Origin: Longimicrobium sp.
Lineage (GTDB): Bacteria > Gemmatimonadota > Gemmatimonadetes > Longimicrobiales > Longimicrobiaceae
NCBI RefSeq assembly: GCF_036388275.1
Contig: NZ_DASVSF010000103.1
Coordinates: forward strand, 1 to 64,000
Direction: 5' to 3'
DNA: 64,000 bases
Shown: one piece after another, positions 17,004-25,434 of the stretch
Layout: every line of letters begins with the position of its first letter
Numbering within the stretch: the stretch's first letter is position 1
Notes under the pieces: model-generated
The model's input: only the letters and a program-made list of their open reading frames with translations
Told to the model about the DNA's origin: nothing
Databases searched by the model: none
Made by a program: the position numbers and the translations under genes

Positions 17004-18446
17004 TCATGCACGTACGCGGTATCGGTCGTACCACGCGCGGAAGTCGCTCTGCCGCAGGGAATAGCGGCTCGCACTCCCCTCGTTGAGTGCGTTGAGCAAC
17101 GCAATCGCGCGTTCGCTGAACCCCTCCAGGTCGTCCGCGGGAATGTCTTGCGCCTCCGCCTGTGCGCGGACCAGGTTTTCACGCGGCGGCTGCATCGTCA
17201 GGACGATTTCACGGACGACGGCGGCCAGTTCGTTCCGGTACTTCAGCCGCATGGGATCCGGCTGCACCAGCGAATCACGTACGACCTTGTACTGGGCGCA
17301 GGACCGGGCGTACGCCCAGACGAAGACGTCGCGGAGCAGTTCCACCCGGGTCAGCTCGTACACGCCCAGGGTGCCCTCGACGTACGCGCGTTCCGGTACG
17401 TCCACGAACGACAGGGGGCACAGGTTCGCCCGGATCAGGGGGATGTTCGCGGCCAGCCGCGAGGTCCGCTTGTTGACGTCGGAGAACGGCTGCAGGTACG
17501 GGATGTGGACCATTCCGAAGAACGCCTGCTCGAAGGGATCGGGAATGGCCGCCGCTTTCTGGAGCAGCAGGTCGAAGGTGTCCTCGATCACCTGGGGAAT
17601 GGCGATGGGCACGTAGCGCGTTCCCGTGATCTGCACCGGACGCTGCCGCAGGCTTCCTTCGTCGCTGGGATCGCCGAGCAGGTTTTCGGAGAGTGCACTG
17701 TGCAGGGTGGTGAGCGTCCGGCGGTCGAACCCGATGCTCTCCGCGCTCTCTACGATGAACTCGATCGCGTTCTTGTGATTGAGGATCATCTGCGCGTTCT
17801 CGGCATCCTTGCCTTCCGCACGCTGCCCGAACTGAAGCAGGTTCTGCGTATCCAGCCGGGTGTAGGTATTTCCTTCCAGCCGGCTCGATGCCCAGGCAAG
17901 GTCGATGAGAAGGCGGTCGAAGACGTCGCGCGCGAACGTTCCCGCAGGGCGTTGCGGATCGGGAGTGACGCCCATCTCGTGCAGCTGCCGGCGGGTATCT
18001 TCCTGCAGGTACCAGGTCGTGCCGGGCTCGTACGCCTCTAGGAACCCGCGATCGTATCCCACGGGCTCGCGATACATCATCGGCCGGAGGACCAGCGTGC
18101 GCACCTCTTCTCCCGCGGGAGAGACAGGAACATAATCCTCCTCCGCGGGAGCCGACGTTTCCACTGCGGCCGGGGCGGTCGTTACGCGATCGCCGCCGGG
18201 CGCCGGCTCTCCGGGCTCTTTTGGCAGGTACACGCGGCCCACGCTCTCGCCGCGAGTGAGTATCCGCTCCTCTCGCACCAGGACGTCGAGACGCCGGTTC
18301 AACGTTCTTTTCGAGAGTCGCGCGGGGTAGCGCCGCCCATATTCTTCAGAGACGTCCCTGATCCGAATCCCCTCGGGGTAATCCGCGATCAGTGCGACGA
18401 TCCTGTCGAGTTCCTGCTGGATGACCGAGGGGTTGGTTTTTGCCAA
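17004..18446 (-). CDS. Fic-fold protein with N-terminal winged helix; catalytic His replaced
   Basis: A 480-residue protein. Residues ~1-75 form a winged helix (QELDRIVALIADYPEGIRIR..SKRTLNRRLDVLV). Residues ~140-350 match the Fic/Doc fold, but the core motif reads YLQPFSDVNKRTSR (Q at 319) where active Fic enzymes have HPFxDGNGRxxR. The His that activates AMP transfer is Gln and the first Gly is Val; Phe, Asp, Asn, Lys and the two Arg remain. The tail is helical. Fic enzymes move AMP or other nucleotide parts onto proteins; this copy may be a pseudo-enzyme or use different chemistry. The start is a TTG. The repeat array at 18498-18634 lies directly upstream and is the likely binding site for the winged helix. 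Confidence 0.8.
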   Translation of the reverse strand: MAKTNPSVIQQELDRIVALIADYPEGIRIRDVSEEYGRRYPARLSKRTLNRRLDVLVREERILTRGESVGRVYLPKEPGEPAPGGDRVTTAPAAVETSAPAEEDYVPVSPAGEEVRTLVLRPMMYREPVGYDRGFLEAYEPGTTWYLQEDTRRQLHEMGVTPDPQRPAGTFARDVFDRLLIDLAWASSRLEGNTYTRLDTQNLLQFGQRAEGKDAENAQMILNHKNAIEFIVESAESIGFDRRTLTTLHSALSENLLGDPSDEGSLRQRPVQITGTRYVPIAIPQVIEDTFDLLLQKAAAIPDPFEQAFFGMVHIPYLQPFSDVNKRTSRLAANIPLIRANLCPLSFVDVPERAYVEGTLGVYELTRVELLRDVFVWAYARSCAQYKVVRDSLVQPDPMRLKYRNELAAVVREIVLTMQPPRENLVRAQAEAQDIPADDLEGFSERAIALLNALNEGSASRYSLRQSDFRAWYDRYRVRA

Positions 18447-18497
18447 AGTGGGAACTCGTCGGCTGGTCGTGGCACGCTGAGGGAGGTTCGTCCGTTA

Positions 18498-18634
18498 GCG
18501 CGCCATCAAACATAGGAAAGCGTGCCATTAAAGTACAGAAGCGTGCCATTAAGCCTTAAAGCGTGCCATTAAAGGGCGAGCGTGCCATCAAACGCCTTGG
18601 CGTGCCAATCAAAGCCGGGAGAGCGTGCCGCCAC
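18498..18634 (-). repeat. Array of six to seven ~20-bp-spaced direct repeats upstream of the Fic-like gene
   Basis: On the plus strand the unit is AGCGTGCCATTAAA with small changes. Cores start near 18499, 18520, 18541, 18561, 18580, 18600 and 18622, so spacing is 19-22 bases (two helical turns) and all copies would lie on one face of the DNA. Read toward the Fic-like gene the unit is TTTAATGGCACGCT. The two end copies are degenerate. One reversed partial copy (GGCACGCT) lies at 18471-18478. The sequences between cores are unrelated, which argues for selection on the core. Best reading: multi-site operator. Confidence 0.85.
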
Positions 18635-18807
18635 CGATCCTCTCCGTCCCGCGCCACTCCACGTCCTTGGGATTTCAGCGGCACGTGATTAGATTTGGCG
18701 CATCCCTCCCGAACTTGTCTGAAACTCCACCAGCACCGTTCCCGTAGGGCACCACGAGGCGGTACCAGGCCGCCCCTCTGCAGGACCCCGACAACAGAAA
18801 TCGACCC
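18635..18807. other. Remaining intergenic sequence before tolC-like gene
   Basis: Together with the repeat array this forms a 361-base gap between the divergent Fic-like and TolC-like genes. The promoter of the export operon must lie here, but no clear -35/-10 pair was recognised and no strong ribosome site precedes the ATG at 18808. Confidence 0.35.
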
Positions 18808-20298
18808 ATGTCGACCATCATCATTCGCCGAGCCGCCGGCCTTTCGGCGCTCGCCGCGCTCCTGTTCGCCCTGCCCGCGACCGCGCAGCAGCCCGGGCTC
18901 ACCATCGAGCAGGCCGTGGCATCGGCCCGCGAGAACAACCCCGACATGCTGGCGCAGCGCAACGACGTGGGCGCCACCCGCGCCGGCATGCGCGCCGCCC
19001 GCGCCGACTTCCTGCCGTCCGCCAACGCCAGCGCCGGCTTCGGCTACACGGCGCCGGGTGAGCAGCGCTTCGGCGCGCAGACGTTCGGCGCGAAGCCCGA
19101 GTACTACTCGTCCAACTGGAACCTGGGCCTGCAGTACGACATCAGCCGGGCCAAGCTGCTTCAACCCAGCATCGCCCGGGCGCAGCACGCGGCCACGGAA
19201 AGCCGCATCGCCGGCTATGAGTGGAGCCTGGTAATGCAGGTGCGCCAGCAGTACCTGACGGCGCTGCAGGCCGGCGACCAGGTGCAGCAGGCCGTCCGCG
19301 AGGTCGAGCGCACCCGCGAGCACGAGCGGCTCGCCGGCGCCCGGCTGGAGGTGGGCTCGGGAACGCCGCTGGAGGTGCGCCGCGCGCAGGTGCAGCGCGG
19401 CCAAGCCGAGGTGGCGCTGGTGCAGCGGCAGAACACGCACGCCACCGAGATTCTTCGCCTGGGGCAGCTGATGGGCGTGAGCCTGGCGCCCGATACGCCG
19501 CTCACCAGCCGGTTCGAGCTCTTCGCGCTCACGTGGAACGCCGACGATCTGGTGCGCGAGGCCCAGGAGGCCAACCCCGTCATCCAGGCCGCGCGCGCCA
19601 GCAGCGGCGCCGCGCGCACCCAGGTAACGGCGGCCCGCTCGCAGTACCTGCCCAGCGTGAGCATGCAGGTGGGGCTGGTGGGCTCGGTGTACAGCGCCGG
19701 CAACATCGATCCGCTGGTGCAGCAGCAGCTGCGCGGGTTGGCGGGCGCGTACTCGTCGTGCCAGGAAATCAACGTCATCCGCACCGCCGCCGGGGTGGCG
19801 GCGGCCGACTGCTCGCCGCTGAACGCCGCCAACCCCGCCGTCCAGGCCGCCGTGCGCGACGAGATCGCCGCCGGGAACCCCACCTTTCCCTTCGGCTACA
19901 CGCGCCAGCCCCTGCAGGCCTCGCTGAGCATTTCGCTGCCCATCTTCGACGGCCTGGCCCGCGAGCGCAGGATCGTGGAAGCGCGCGTGCAGGCCAGCGA
20001 CGCCGAACTGGCCGTGCGCGCGCAGCAGCAGCGGCTGGAGCTGGACGTACGAACGGGCGTGCTCAACGCGCAGACCGCCTTCCGCACCGCCGAGCTTCAG
20101 CGCCAGGTGGCCGAGAACGCCGCCGAGGAGCTGCGCCTGGCCCGCGAGCGCTTTCGCCTGGGCGCCGCCAACTCGCTGGAGGTGACCGACGCGCAGACGC
20201 GGCTTTCCGAGGCCGAGCGCGCCGTGATCGACGCGGTGTACATGTACCACAAGTCGCTGGCCGCGCTCGAGGCGCTGGTCGGCCGCCCCCTTCGCTGA
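18808..20298 (+). CDS. tolC: TolC-family outer-membrane efflux protein
   Basis: A 496-residue protein with signal peptide (GLSALAALLFALPATAQQ) and the two long repeated coiled-coil halves of the outer-membrane efflux (OEP) family: LTIEQAVASARENNPDMLAQ opening, then heptad-rich QVRQQYLTALQAGDQVQQA, and a second half with ANPVIQAARAS, FDGLARERRIVEARVQ and LRLARERFRLGAANSLEVTDAQ. TolC trimers form the tunnel through the outer membrane and periplasm. It is the first gene of a five-gene export operon with adaptor, ATPase and two permeases. A longer than usual loop with two cysteines sits at residues ~315-335. Confidence 0.93.
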   Translation: MSTIIIRRAAGLSALAALLFALPATAQQPGLTIEQAVASARENNPDMLAQRNDVGATRAGMRAARADFLPSANASAGFGYTAPGEQRFGAQTFGAKPEYYSSNWNLGLQYDISRAKLLQPSIARAQHAATESRIAGYEWSLVMQVRQQYLTALQAGDQVQQAVREVERTREHERLAGARLEVGSGTPLEVRRAQVQRGQAEVALVQRQNTHATEILRLGQLMGVSLAPDTPLTSRFELFALTWNADDLVREAQEANPVIQAARASSGAARTQVTAARSQYLPSVSMQVGLVGSVYSAGNIDPLVQQQLRGLAGAYSSCQEINVIRTAAGVAAADCSPLNAANPAVQAAVRDEIAAGNPTFPFGYTRQPLQASLSISLPIFDGLARERRIVEARVQASDAELAVRAQQQRLELDVRTGVLNAQTAFRTAELQRQVAENAAEELRLARERFRLGAANSLEVTDAQTRLSEAERAVIDAVYMYHKSLAALEALVGRPLR

Positions 20299-20331
20299 TT
20301 TCCGGCCCCCCCGGACCAAGGACATAGAACC

Positions 20332-21633
20332 ATGTCGAAGAAGAAGAAGGTCGCGATCGTCGCGGGAGTGCTGGCCATCGTGTCCGCCGGCGCCGCCATG
20401 GCGATGAGCGGCGGCGACGCGGGCGTGGAGGTGCGTGGCGAGCAGGTTGCCCGCCGCGGGCTGGTGTCGGTGGTGCAGGCCAGCGGAAAGATCGAGCCCA
20501 AGCGCAAGGTCGACATCTCGGCCGACATCTCCGGCCGGGTGGTGCAGGTGGCGGTGGAGGAGGGGCAGTGGGTGAACGCGGGCGACCTGCTGCTGCGCAT
20601 CGAGCCCACGCAGTACGTGGCCGCCGTGCGCCGCGCCGAGGCCGCCGTGTCGCAGAGCCAGGCCCGCGCCGCCCAGCAGCGCGCGCAGCTCACCAAGGCG
20701 CAGAGCGACCTGAACCGCGCCGAGCAGCTGTCGCGCACCAACGAGCTGGTCTCGGCGGCGGACGTGGAGCAGGCCCGCACCCAGGTGCAGGTGGCCGAGC
20801 AGGAGTTCCAGGCCATGCGCTTCGCCATCAACCAGGCGCAGGCCGCCGTCAGCGAGGCGCGCGACCAGCTGAGCAAGACCACGATCGTGGCCCCCATGAG
20901 CGGGCGCGTCACCCGGCTGAACATCGAGCAGGGCGAAACGGCCGTGGTGGGGACGATGAACAACCCCGGCAGCCTGCTGCTGACCATCGCCGACCTGTCG
21001 GTGATGGAGGCCAAGGTGCAGGTGGACGAGACCGACGTTCCCGGGCTGACGCTGGGCGACAGCGCCTCGGTGAAGGTGGACGCCTTCCCGGGCCAGGCCT
21101 TCAGCGGGCGGGTGACGGCCATCGGCAACAGCTCCATCCAGCTCCCCTCGGCGGGCGGCAGCACCCAGCAGCAGTCGGTGGACTACGAGGTGATCATCAC
21201 CCTCGACAACCCGCCGGCGGGGCTGCGTCCCGACCTGTCGGCCACGGCCGAGATCGTCACCGAGACGCGCGAGAACTCGCTCTCGGTGCCCATTATCGCC
21301 CTTACCGTCCGCGACGCGCAGGGGAAAAAGTTCAAGGCGGCCGACGAGGAGGAGGACGGCCCCGAGGCGGTGCGCGGCGAGCGCAAGGAGGAGGAAGAGG
21401 TCGAGGGCGTCTTCGTCATCCGCGGCGACAGCGCCGTGTGGGTGCCGGTGAAGATCGGCATCGCGGGCGACCGCTACTTCGAGGTGGTCAGCGGCCTGCG
21501 CGGCGGCGAGATGGTGGTGGCAGGAAGCTACCAGGCCATACGCGAGCTCGAGGCCGGCAACAAGGTGCGCCTGCCGGAGCCGGAGGAGGACGAAAAGGGC
21601 AAGGCCAAGGGGGCGGAACGGAGGAAGGGATGA
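20332..21633 (+). CDS. macA: MacA/HlyD-type periplasmic adaptor protein
   Basis: A 433-residue membrane-fusion protein: N-terminal membrane helix (KVAIVAGVLAIVSAGAAMAM), split lipoyl/biotinyl-like domain (RKVDISADISGRVVQV...SGRVTRLNIEQGE), a coiled-coil hairpin (~105-180, Ala/Gln/Arg-rich), a beta-barrel and a membrane-proximal domain. A charged Asp/Glu/Lys-rich insert at about 340-365 is unusual. It links the inner-membrane transporter to TolC. The start lies 33 bases after the tolC stop; the stop overlaps the next gene as ATGA. Confidence 0.93.
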   Translation: MSKKKKVAIVAGVLAIVSAGAAMAMSGGDAGVEVRGEQVARRGLVSVVQASGKIEPKRKVDISADISGRVVQVAVEEGQWVNAGDLLLRIEPTQYVAAVRRAEAAVSQSQARAAQQRAQLTKAQSDLNRAEQLSRTNELVSAADVEQARTQVQVAEQEFQAMRFAINQAQAAVSEARDQLSKTTIVAPMSGRVTRLNIEQGETAVVGTMNNPGSLLLTIADLSVMEAKVQVDETDVPGLTLGDSASVKVDAFPGQAFSGRVTAIGNSSIQLPSAGGSTQQQSVDYEVIITLDNPPAGLRPDLSATAEIVTETRENSLSVPIIALTVRDAQGKKFKAADEEEDGPEAVRGERKEEEEVEGVFVIRGDSAVWVPVKIGIAGDRYFEVVSGLRGGEMVVAGSYQAIRELEAGNKVRLPEPEEDEKGKAKGAERRKG

Positions 21634-22382
21634 GCACGGCGCCCATCATCATCCAGGCGCGGGACCTTCAGAAGCACTACGACCTGGGCGCGGAGACGGT
21701 GCGCGCCCTGCGCGGGGTAGACCTGGAGATCCATCGCAACGAGTACGTGGCCATCATGGGCCCGTCGGGCTCGGGCAAGTCCACCTTCATGAACCTGATC
21801 GGCTGCCTGGACACGCCCACCGGCGGCGAGTACGTGCTGAACGGCCAGAAGGTGGCGGGGATGAAGGAAGACGACCTGGCGCGGGTCCGCAACCGCGAGA
21901 TCGGGTTCGTCTTCCAGACCTTCAACCTGCTGCCGCGCAGCACCGCGCTCGAAAACGTGGAGCTGCCGCTGGTCTACGGCGGGTTCGCCAAGAAGGAGCG
22001 GCGCGCGCGCGCGGTGCAGGCCCTGGAGCACGTGGGGCTGGGCGACCGCATGGACCACCGGCCCAGCCAGCTGTCCGGCGGGCAGCGCCAGCGCGTGGCG
22101 ATCGCGCGGGCGCTGGTGACGCGCCCCAGCATCATCCTGGCCGACGAGCCCACGGGCAACCTGGACTCGGTGACGTCGGAGGAGATCATGGCGCTCTTCG
22201 CCGACCTCCACGCGCAGGGGCAGACCATCATCATGGTCACCCACGAGCCCGACATCGCGGCGCACGCCGAGCGCGTGGTGACGCTCAAGGACGGCGTGAT
22301 CGCCAGCGACCGGCGCCAGACGCCCGTCGTTCCCGAGCCTCATCGCCAGCGCGTACAAGAGCCCGTCGGCGCGGGAGCCTGA
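21630..22382 (+). CDS. MacB-type ABC transporter ATP-binding protein
   Basis: A 250-residue LolD/MacB-class ATPase: Walker A GPSGSGKST, Q-loop FVFQTFNLLP, signature LSGGQRQRVAIARAL, Walker B IILADEPTGNLDS and H-switch VTHE. Its start overlaps the adaptor stop (ATGA). In E. coli MacB the ATPase is fused to one permease; here it is a separate chain that would serve the two permeases downstream, as in the LolCDE and YknXYZ type systems. It ends with a ~25-residue Pro/Arg-rich tail without counterpart in the family core. Confidence 0.93.
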   Translation: MSTAPIIIQARDLQKHYDLGAETVRALRGVDLEIHRNEYVAIMGPSGSGKSTFMNLIGCLDTPTGGEYVLNGQKVAGMKEDDLARVRNREIGFVFQTFNLLPRSTALENVELPLVYGGFAKKERRARAVQALEHVGLGDRMDHRPSQLSGGQRQRVAIARALVTRPSIILADEPTGNLDSVTSEEIMALFADLHAQGQTIIMVTHEPDIAAHAERVVTLKDGVIASDRRQTPVVPEPHRQRVQEPVGAGA

Positions 22383-22385
22383 GCC

Positions 22386-23633
22386 ATGGGCATCCGCGAA
22401 GCGGTGAGGATCGCCCTGGCGATGATCCGCGCCAACAAGATGCGCGCCTTCTTCACCGTGCTGGGCACGGTGGTGGGCGTCACCTTCCTGATCGCCGTCA
22501 TCACCCTGCTCAAGGGGATGGATGCGTACATGCAGGAAGAGTTCGCCGGCCGCATCGTGGGGCACAACACGGTGCTGCTGCGGCGAGTGCCCGAGTTGGG
22601 CGAGGGGCCCAACACCGAGGACCAGTGGCGCGAGTGGATGCGGCGCCCGCTCTTCAGCCAGAACGAGGCCGAGTGGCTGGCGGCCAACGTCACCACCCCG
22701 GGACTGCTGTCGTACAGCTACGACGAGTCGGCGCGCGTGGGCAACGGGCGGGGCAAGGAGCTCTCGGCCGTCAACATCATCGGCGCCAACGAGAACTTCT
22801 TTCGCGTCCGCGAGATGGACATCCAGGCGGGGCGGCCCTTCTCTCGCCAGGAGGCGCAGCGCGGGGTGCCCGTCATCATCCTGGGCGTGGAGGTGGCCGA
22901 CGCGCTGTTTTCCGGACTGAACCCCGTCGGCCAGACGGTGAGGGTCGCGGGGTTTCCGTACCGCGTGATCGGGCTGCTGGAAAAGCAGGGCTCCATCTTT
23001 GGGTTCACGATGGACCGCATGGCCATCGTCCCTGCGAAGAGCCCGGTGAACGGCGGCGTCTGGGAGCAGGCGGGGAAGGTGGAGGACATCTCGTTCCAGG
23101 TGCCCCGCGGAGAGCTGATTCCGCGGGCGGAGTCGGAGATCACCGGCCTGGCGCGCACGCTTCGCCGGCTGCGCCCGCGCGAAGAGAACAACTTCTCGGT
23201 CGAGACGGCGAAGGGGTCGCTGGGGTTCTGGGAAAAGATCAACGGGTTCCTGATGATGGCGCTGCCCATGCTCGTGGGCGTGTCGCTGATCGTGGGCGCC
23301 GTGGTCATCATGAACCTGATGCTGGTATCGGTCAGCGAGCGCACGCGCGAGATCGGCATCCGCAAGTCGCTGGGCGCGCGCCGCGTCGACATCCTCACGC
23401 AGTTCATGATCGAGGCGGGAACCCTTTCCGGCTTCGGGGGGCTGCTGGGGATCGCGCTGGGGATCGGCCTGGCGCAGCTGGTGTCGGCCGTGTCGCCGCT
23501 GCCCGCGCGGGTGTCGGGTGGGGCGATCGGGCTGGCGATGTTCCTGGGGATCGGCGTGGGCCTCGTCGCCGGGGTGTACCCCGCGTGGCGCGCCTCGCGG
23601 CTGGACCCCATCGTGGCCCTGCGGTCGGAATAG
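22386..23633 (+). CDS. MacB/FtsX-type ABC permease, first copy
   Basis: A 415-residue permease: N-terminal membrane helix (FFTVLGTVVGVTFLIAVITLL), a ~230-residue periplasmic MacB core domain, then three helices of the FtsX domain (LMMALPMLVGVSLIVGAVV; FGGLLGIALGIGLAQLV; IGLAMFLGIGVGLVAGVYPA) and the cytosolic coupling stretch ERTREIGIRKSLGARR. This family does mechanotransmission rather than substrate passage. It starts 3 bases after the ATPase gene and is followed after 10 bases by a paralogous permease, suggesting a heterodimeric transporter. Confidence 0.92.
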   Translation: MGIREAVRIALAMIRANKMRAFFTVLGTVVGVTFLIAVITLLKGMDAYMQEEFAGRIVGHNTVLLRRVPELGEGPNTEDQWREWMRRPLFSQNEAEWLAANVTTPGLLSYSYDESARVGNGRGKELSAVNIIGANENFFRVREMDIQAGRPFSRQEAQRGVPVIILGVEVADALFSGLNPVGQTVRVAGFPYRVIGLLEKQGSIFGFTMDRMAIVPAKSPVNGGVWEQAGKVEDISFQVPRGELIPRAESEITGLARTLRRLRPREENNFSVETAKGSLGFWEKINGFLMMALPMLVGVSLIVGAVVIMNLMLVSVSERTREIGIRKSLGARRVDILTQFMIEAGTLSGFGGLLGIALGIGLAQLVSAVSPLPARVSGGAIGLAMFLGIGVGLVAGVYPAWRASRLDPIVALRSE

Positions 23634-23643
23634 GAGCGCGCTC

Positions 23644-24885
23644 ATGATGAACGTGACATCCGTGCGCGACGGGGTGCTGATCGCCCTGGAGTCGCTGCGC
23701 AGCAACAAGGTGCGCGCCTCGCTGACCATCCTGGGCATCGTCATCGGCGTGGCGACGGTGATGACGATGGCAGCCGCCATCACGGGCCTTCGCGGGTCGG
23801 TGATGTCCGCGATGGAGTCGCTGGGCCCCAACAACTTCATCGTCAACCGCTTCGACCAGACGAAGCTGTTGTTAGTCGACACCGACCAGGGCGCACCGTG
23901 GGACGGCAAGCCCGCCATCACCTTCGCCGAGGCCGACATGCTGGAGGCGCTGTCCTCCATTCGGTCCGTGGTCACGGTGGCGGATGCGGGGGGAAGCGCC
24001 AAGTACCGCAACAACACGGTCGCCAGCGTGAACATCGCGGGCCGCAGCGTCTCCTGGCCCGAGTACAGCAAGGGCGACTTCGTCGAAGGCCGCAACTTCG
24101 TGGCGTCCGATGAGCGGAGCGGTGCGCCGGTGGTGGTGCTTTCGGAGGGGCTGGCCAAAGCCCTGTTCGACGGCGCCCCGGCCGTGGGCAAGCGCGTCCG
24201 GCTGCGGGGCGAGCAGTTCCTGGTGGTGGGCGTGTACAAGGAGACGGAGAACATCTTTTCCGCGGCGGCCGGCAACTTCGCGTTCGTCCCCACGCGCACG
24301 GCGCTCACCAAGCTGGACGCCGACCGCGACTGGATGAGCCTGCTGGTGGTGCCCGCGACGGGCTACACGCAGGCGGAAGCCATGGACGACGTGACGGCGG
24401 CGCTCCGCGTTTCGCGCGGGCTGCGGCCCGGGGCGGAAGACAACTTCGCCCTGATCCGCCAGCAGGCGTTCACCGAGATGTTCGACCGCATGACGGGCGT
24501 GTTCTTCCTGGTGATGCTGGTGCTGGCGGGGATCGGCCTGATCGTGGGCGGTGTGGGGGTGGTGGGGATCATGATGATCTCGGTGACCGAGCGGACGCGC
24601 GAGATCGGCGTGCGCAAGGCGCTGGGCGCCACTCCGCGCGAGATCCTGTGGCAGTTCCTGGTCGAGGCGATGACGGTGACGCTGGTGGGCGGCATCATCG
24701 GCCTGGCGATCGCTATGTGCATGGCGTGGCTGATCGGCGCCATCAGCCCGATCCCGGCGACCATCCCGCTGTGGGCGATCGTGGCGTCGCTGCTGGTGGC
24801 GGCGGTGGGCGGCATGGGCTTCGGCCTGTACCCCGCGTTCAAGGCCGCGCGCCTGGACCCGGTGGATGCGCTGCGGTACGAGTAG
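23644..24885 (+). CDS. MacB/FtsX-type ABC permease, second copy
   Basis: A 413-residue paralogue of the preceding permease with the same layout: N-terminal helix (ASLTILGIVIGVATVMTMAA), periplasmic core (GRSVSWPEYSKGDFVEGRNF; AVGKRVRLRGEQFLVVGVY) and three C-terminal helices with ERTREIGVRKALGATPREI. Two distinct permeases with one ATPase suggest an ABC(A-B) heterodimer. Two adjacent ATG codons (23644 and 23647) could start it. It closes the operon; a GC-rich hairpin follows. Confidence 0.92.
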   Translation: MMNVTSVRDGVLIALESLRSNKVRASLTILGIVIGVATVMTMAAAITGLRGSVMSAMESLGPNNFIVNRFDQTKLLLVDTDQGAPWDGKPAITFAEADMLEALSSIRSVVTVADAGGSAKYRNNTVASVNIAGRSVSWPEYSKGDFVEGRNFVASDERSGAPVVVLSEGLAKALFDGAPAVGKRVRLRGEQFLVVGVYKETENIFSAAAGNFAFVPTRTALTKLDADRDWMSLLVVPATGYTQAEAMDDVTAALRVSRGLRPGAEDNFALIRQQAFTEMFDRMTGVFFLVMLVLAGIGLIVGGVGVVGIMMISVTERTREIGVRKALGATPREILWQFLVEAMTVTLVGGIIGLAIAMCMAWLIGAISPIPATIPLWAIVASLLVAAVGGMGFGLYPAFKAARLDPVDALRYE

Positions 24886-24911
24886 GGCAGGGAAGCCGAT
24901 GGATGGAGAGC

Positions 24912-24947
24912 CCCCCGGCACCTCGCGTTTGCGCGGGGTGCCGGGGG
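24912..24947 (+). terminator. GC-rich hairpin ending the export operon
   Basis: A 16-bp stem with one G-T pair (24912-24927 with 24932-24947) around a four-base loop, 26 bases after the operon stop. It lacks a T-run (only TTTT at 24955-24958), so termination efficiency is uncertain. Confidence 0.55.
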
Positions 24948-25004
24948 TTCGCCATTTTGGGGCGTCGGCACCGGCGGGAGCGCCGGCGTGCGACGGGAGT
25001 GGTG

Positions 25005-25068
25005 TGTCATCCAGAGGCGCAAGCGCGCGGCACCGGCCCGCACGCCAGGACACAGCGCGCCGAGGATC
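25005..25068 (+). repeat. Dispersed intergenic repeat, copy 1
   Basis: Starts TGTCATCCAGAGGCGCAAGC and ends GCGCGCCGAGGATCC. A second copy with the same two ends and a diverged middle is at 26307-26370, on the other side of the bshB1-type gene. Both are non-coding. This looks like a family of genome-wide intergenic elements. Confidence 0.7.
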
Positions 25069-25434
25069 CAGCCGCGGATACGTACAAGCCGGGGCGCGGC
25101 AGCGGTCACCCGTGCGTGAGCCGCGGCTGCCGTGAGGCCCTCACCCGGCCGCGCTGACACGCGTGCCACCCTCTCCCGCAAGCGGGAGAGGGTGTACACT
25201 TCAGGATTGAGTGGGTCTACTCGGGTTCGGTGCGCGGGCGGGCGCCCCCCATCCCCAGCCCTTCCCCCGCTAACTGCGCGGGGGAAGGGAGCCAGTCGAG
25301 TGCGCGAGGCCAGCCGGAGCGCAATCGAATTCTCCCCCCTCCCCTGCGCAGCGGGGGCCAGGGGGAGGGGGCTACCGCAGCATGCGAGGCAACCGGTCGA
25401 ACCCCGATCGAAGTTCTCTCAACCAAGCAGACCC
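25069..25434. other. Hairpin-rich intergenic stretch
   Basis: No gene seen. It holds a 13-bp perfect hairpin with a two-base loop (25167-25179 with 25182-25194), a 12-bp perfect hairpin with a seven-base loop (25259-25270 with 25278-25289), and a C-rich/G-rich imperfect pair around 25335-25373. None is followed by a T-run. The plus-strand promoter of the deacetylase gene should be near the 3' end of this stretch. Confidence 0.6.

Noticed and set aside
18498..18634. Repeat array as a CRISPR or plasmid-origin iteron set
   Set aside because: Units are 14 bases with ~6-base spacers, far shorter than CRISPR repeats and spacers, and no cas or rep gene is near.
21528..24311. A 927-residue minus-strand frame opposite the ABC permeases
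   Set aside because: The opposite strand has clear family genes with overlapping starts; the antisense product has no recognisable motif.
24886..25434. A structured RNA or riboswitch before the deacetylase gene
   Set aside because: The hairpins are simple perfect palindromes of repeat type; none fits a riboswitch core that I know.
25381..25434. tRNA-like GGTCGAACCCCG stretch
   Set aside because: No matching acceptor, D or anticodon stems could be paired around it.
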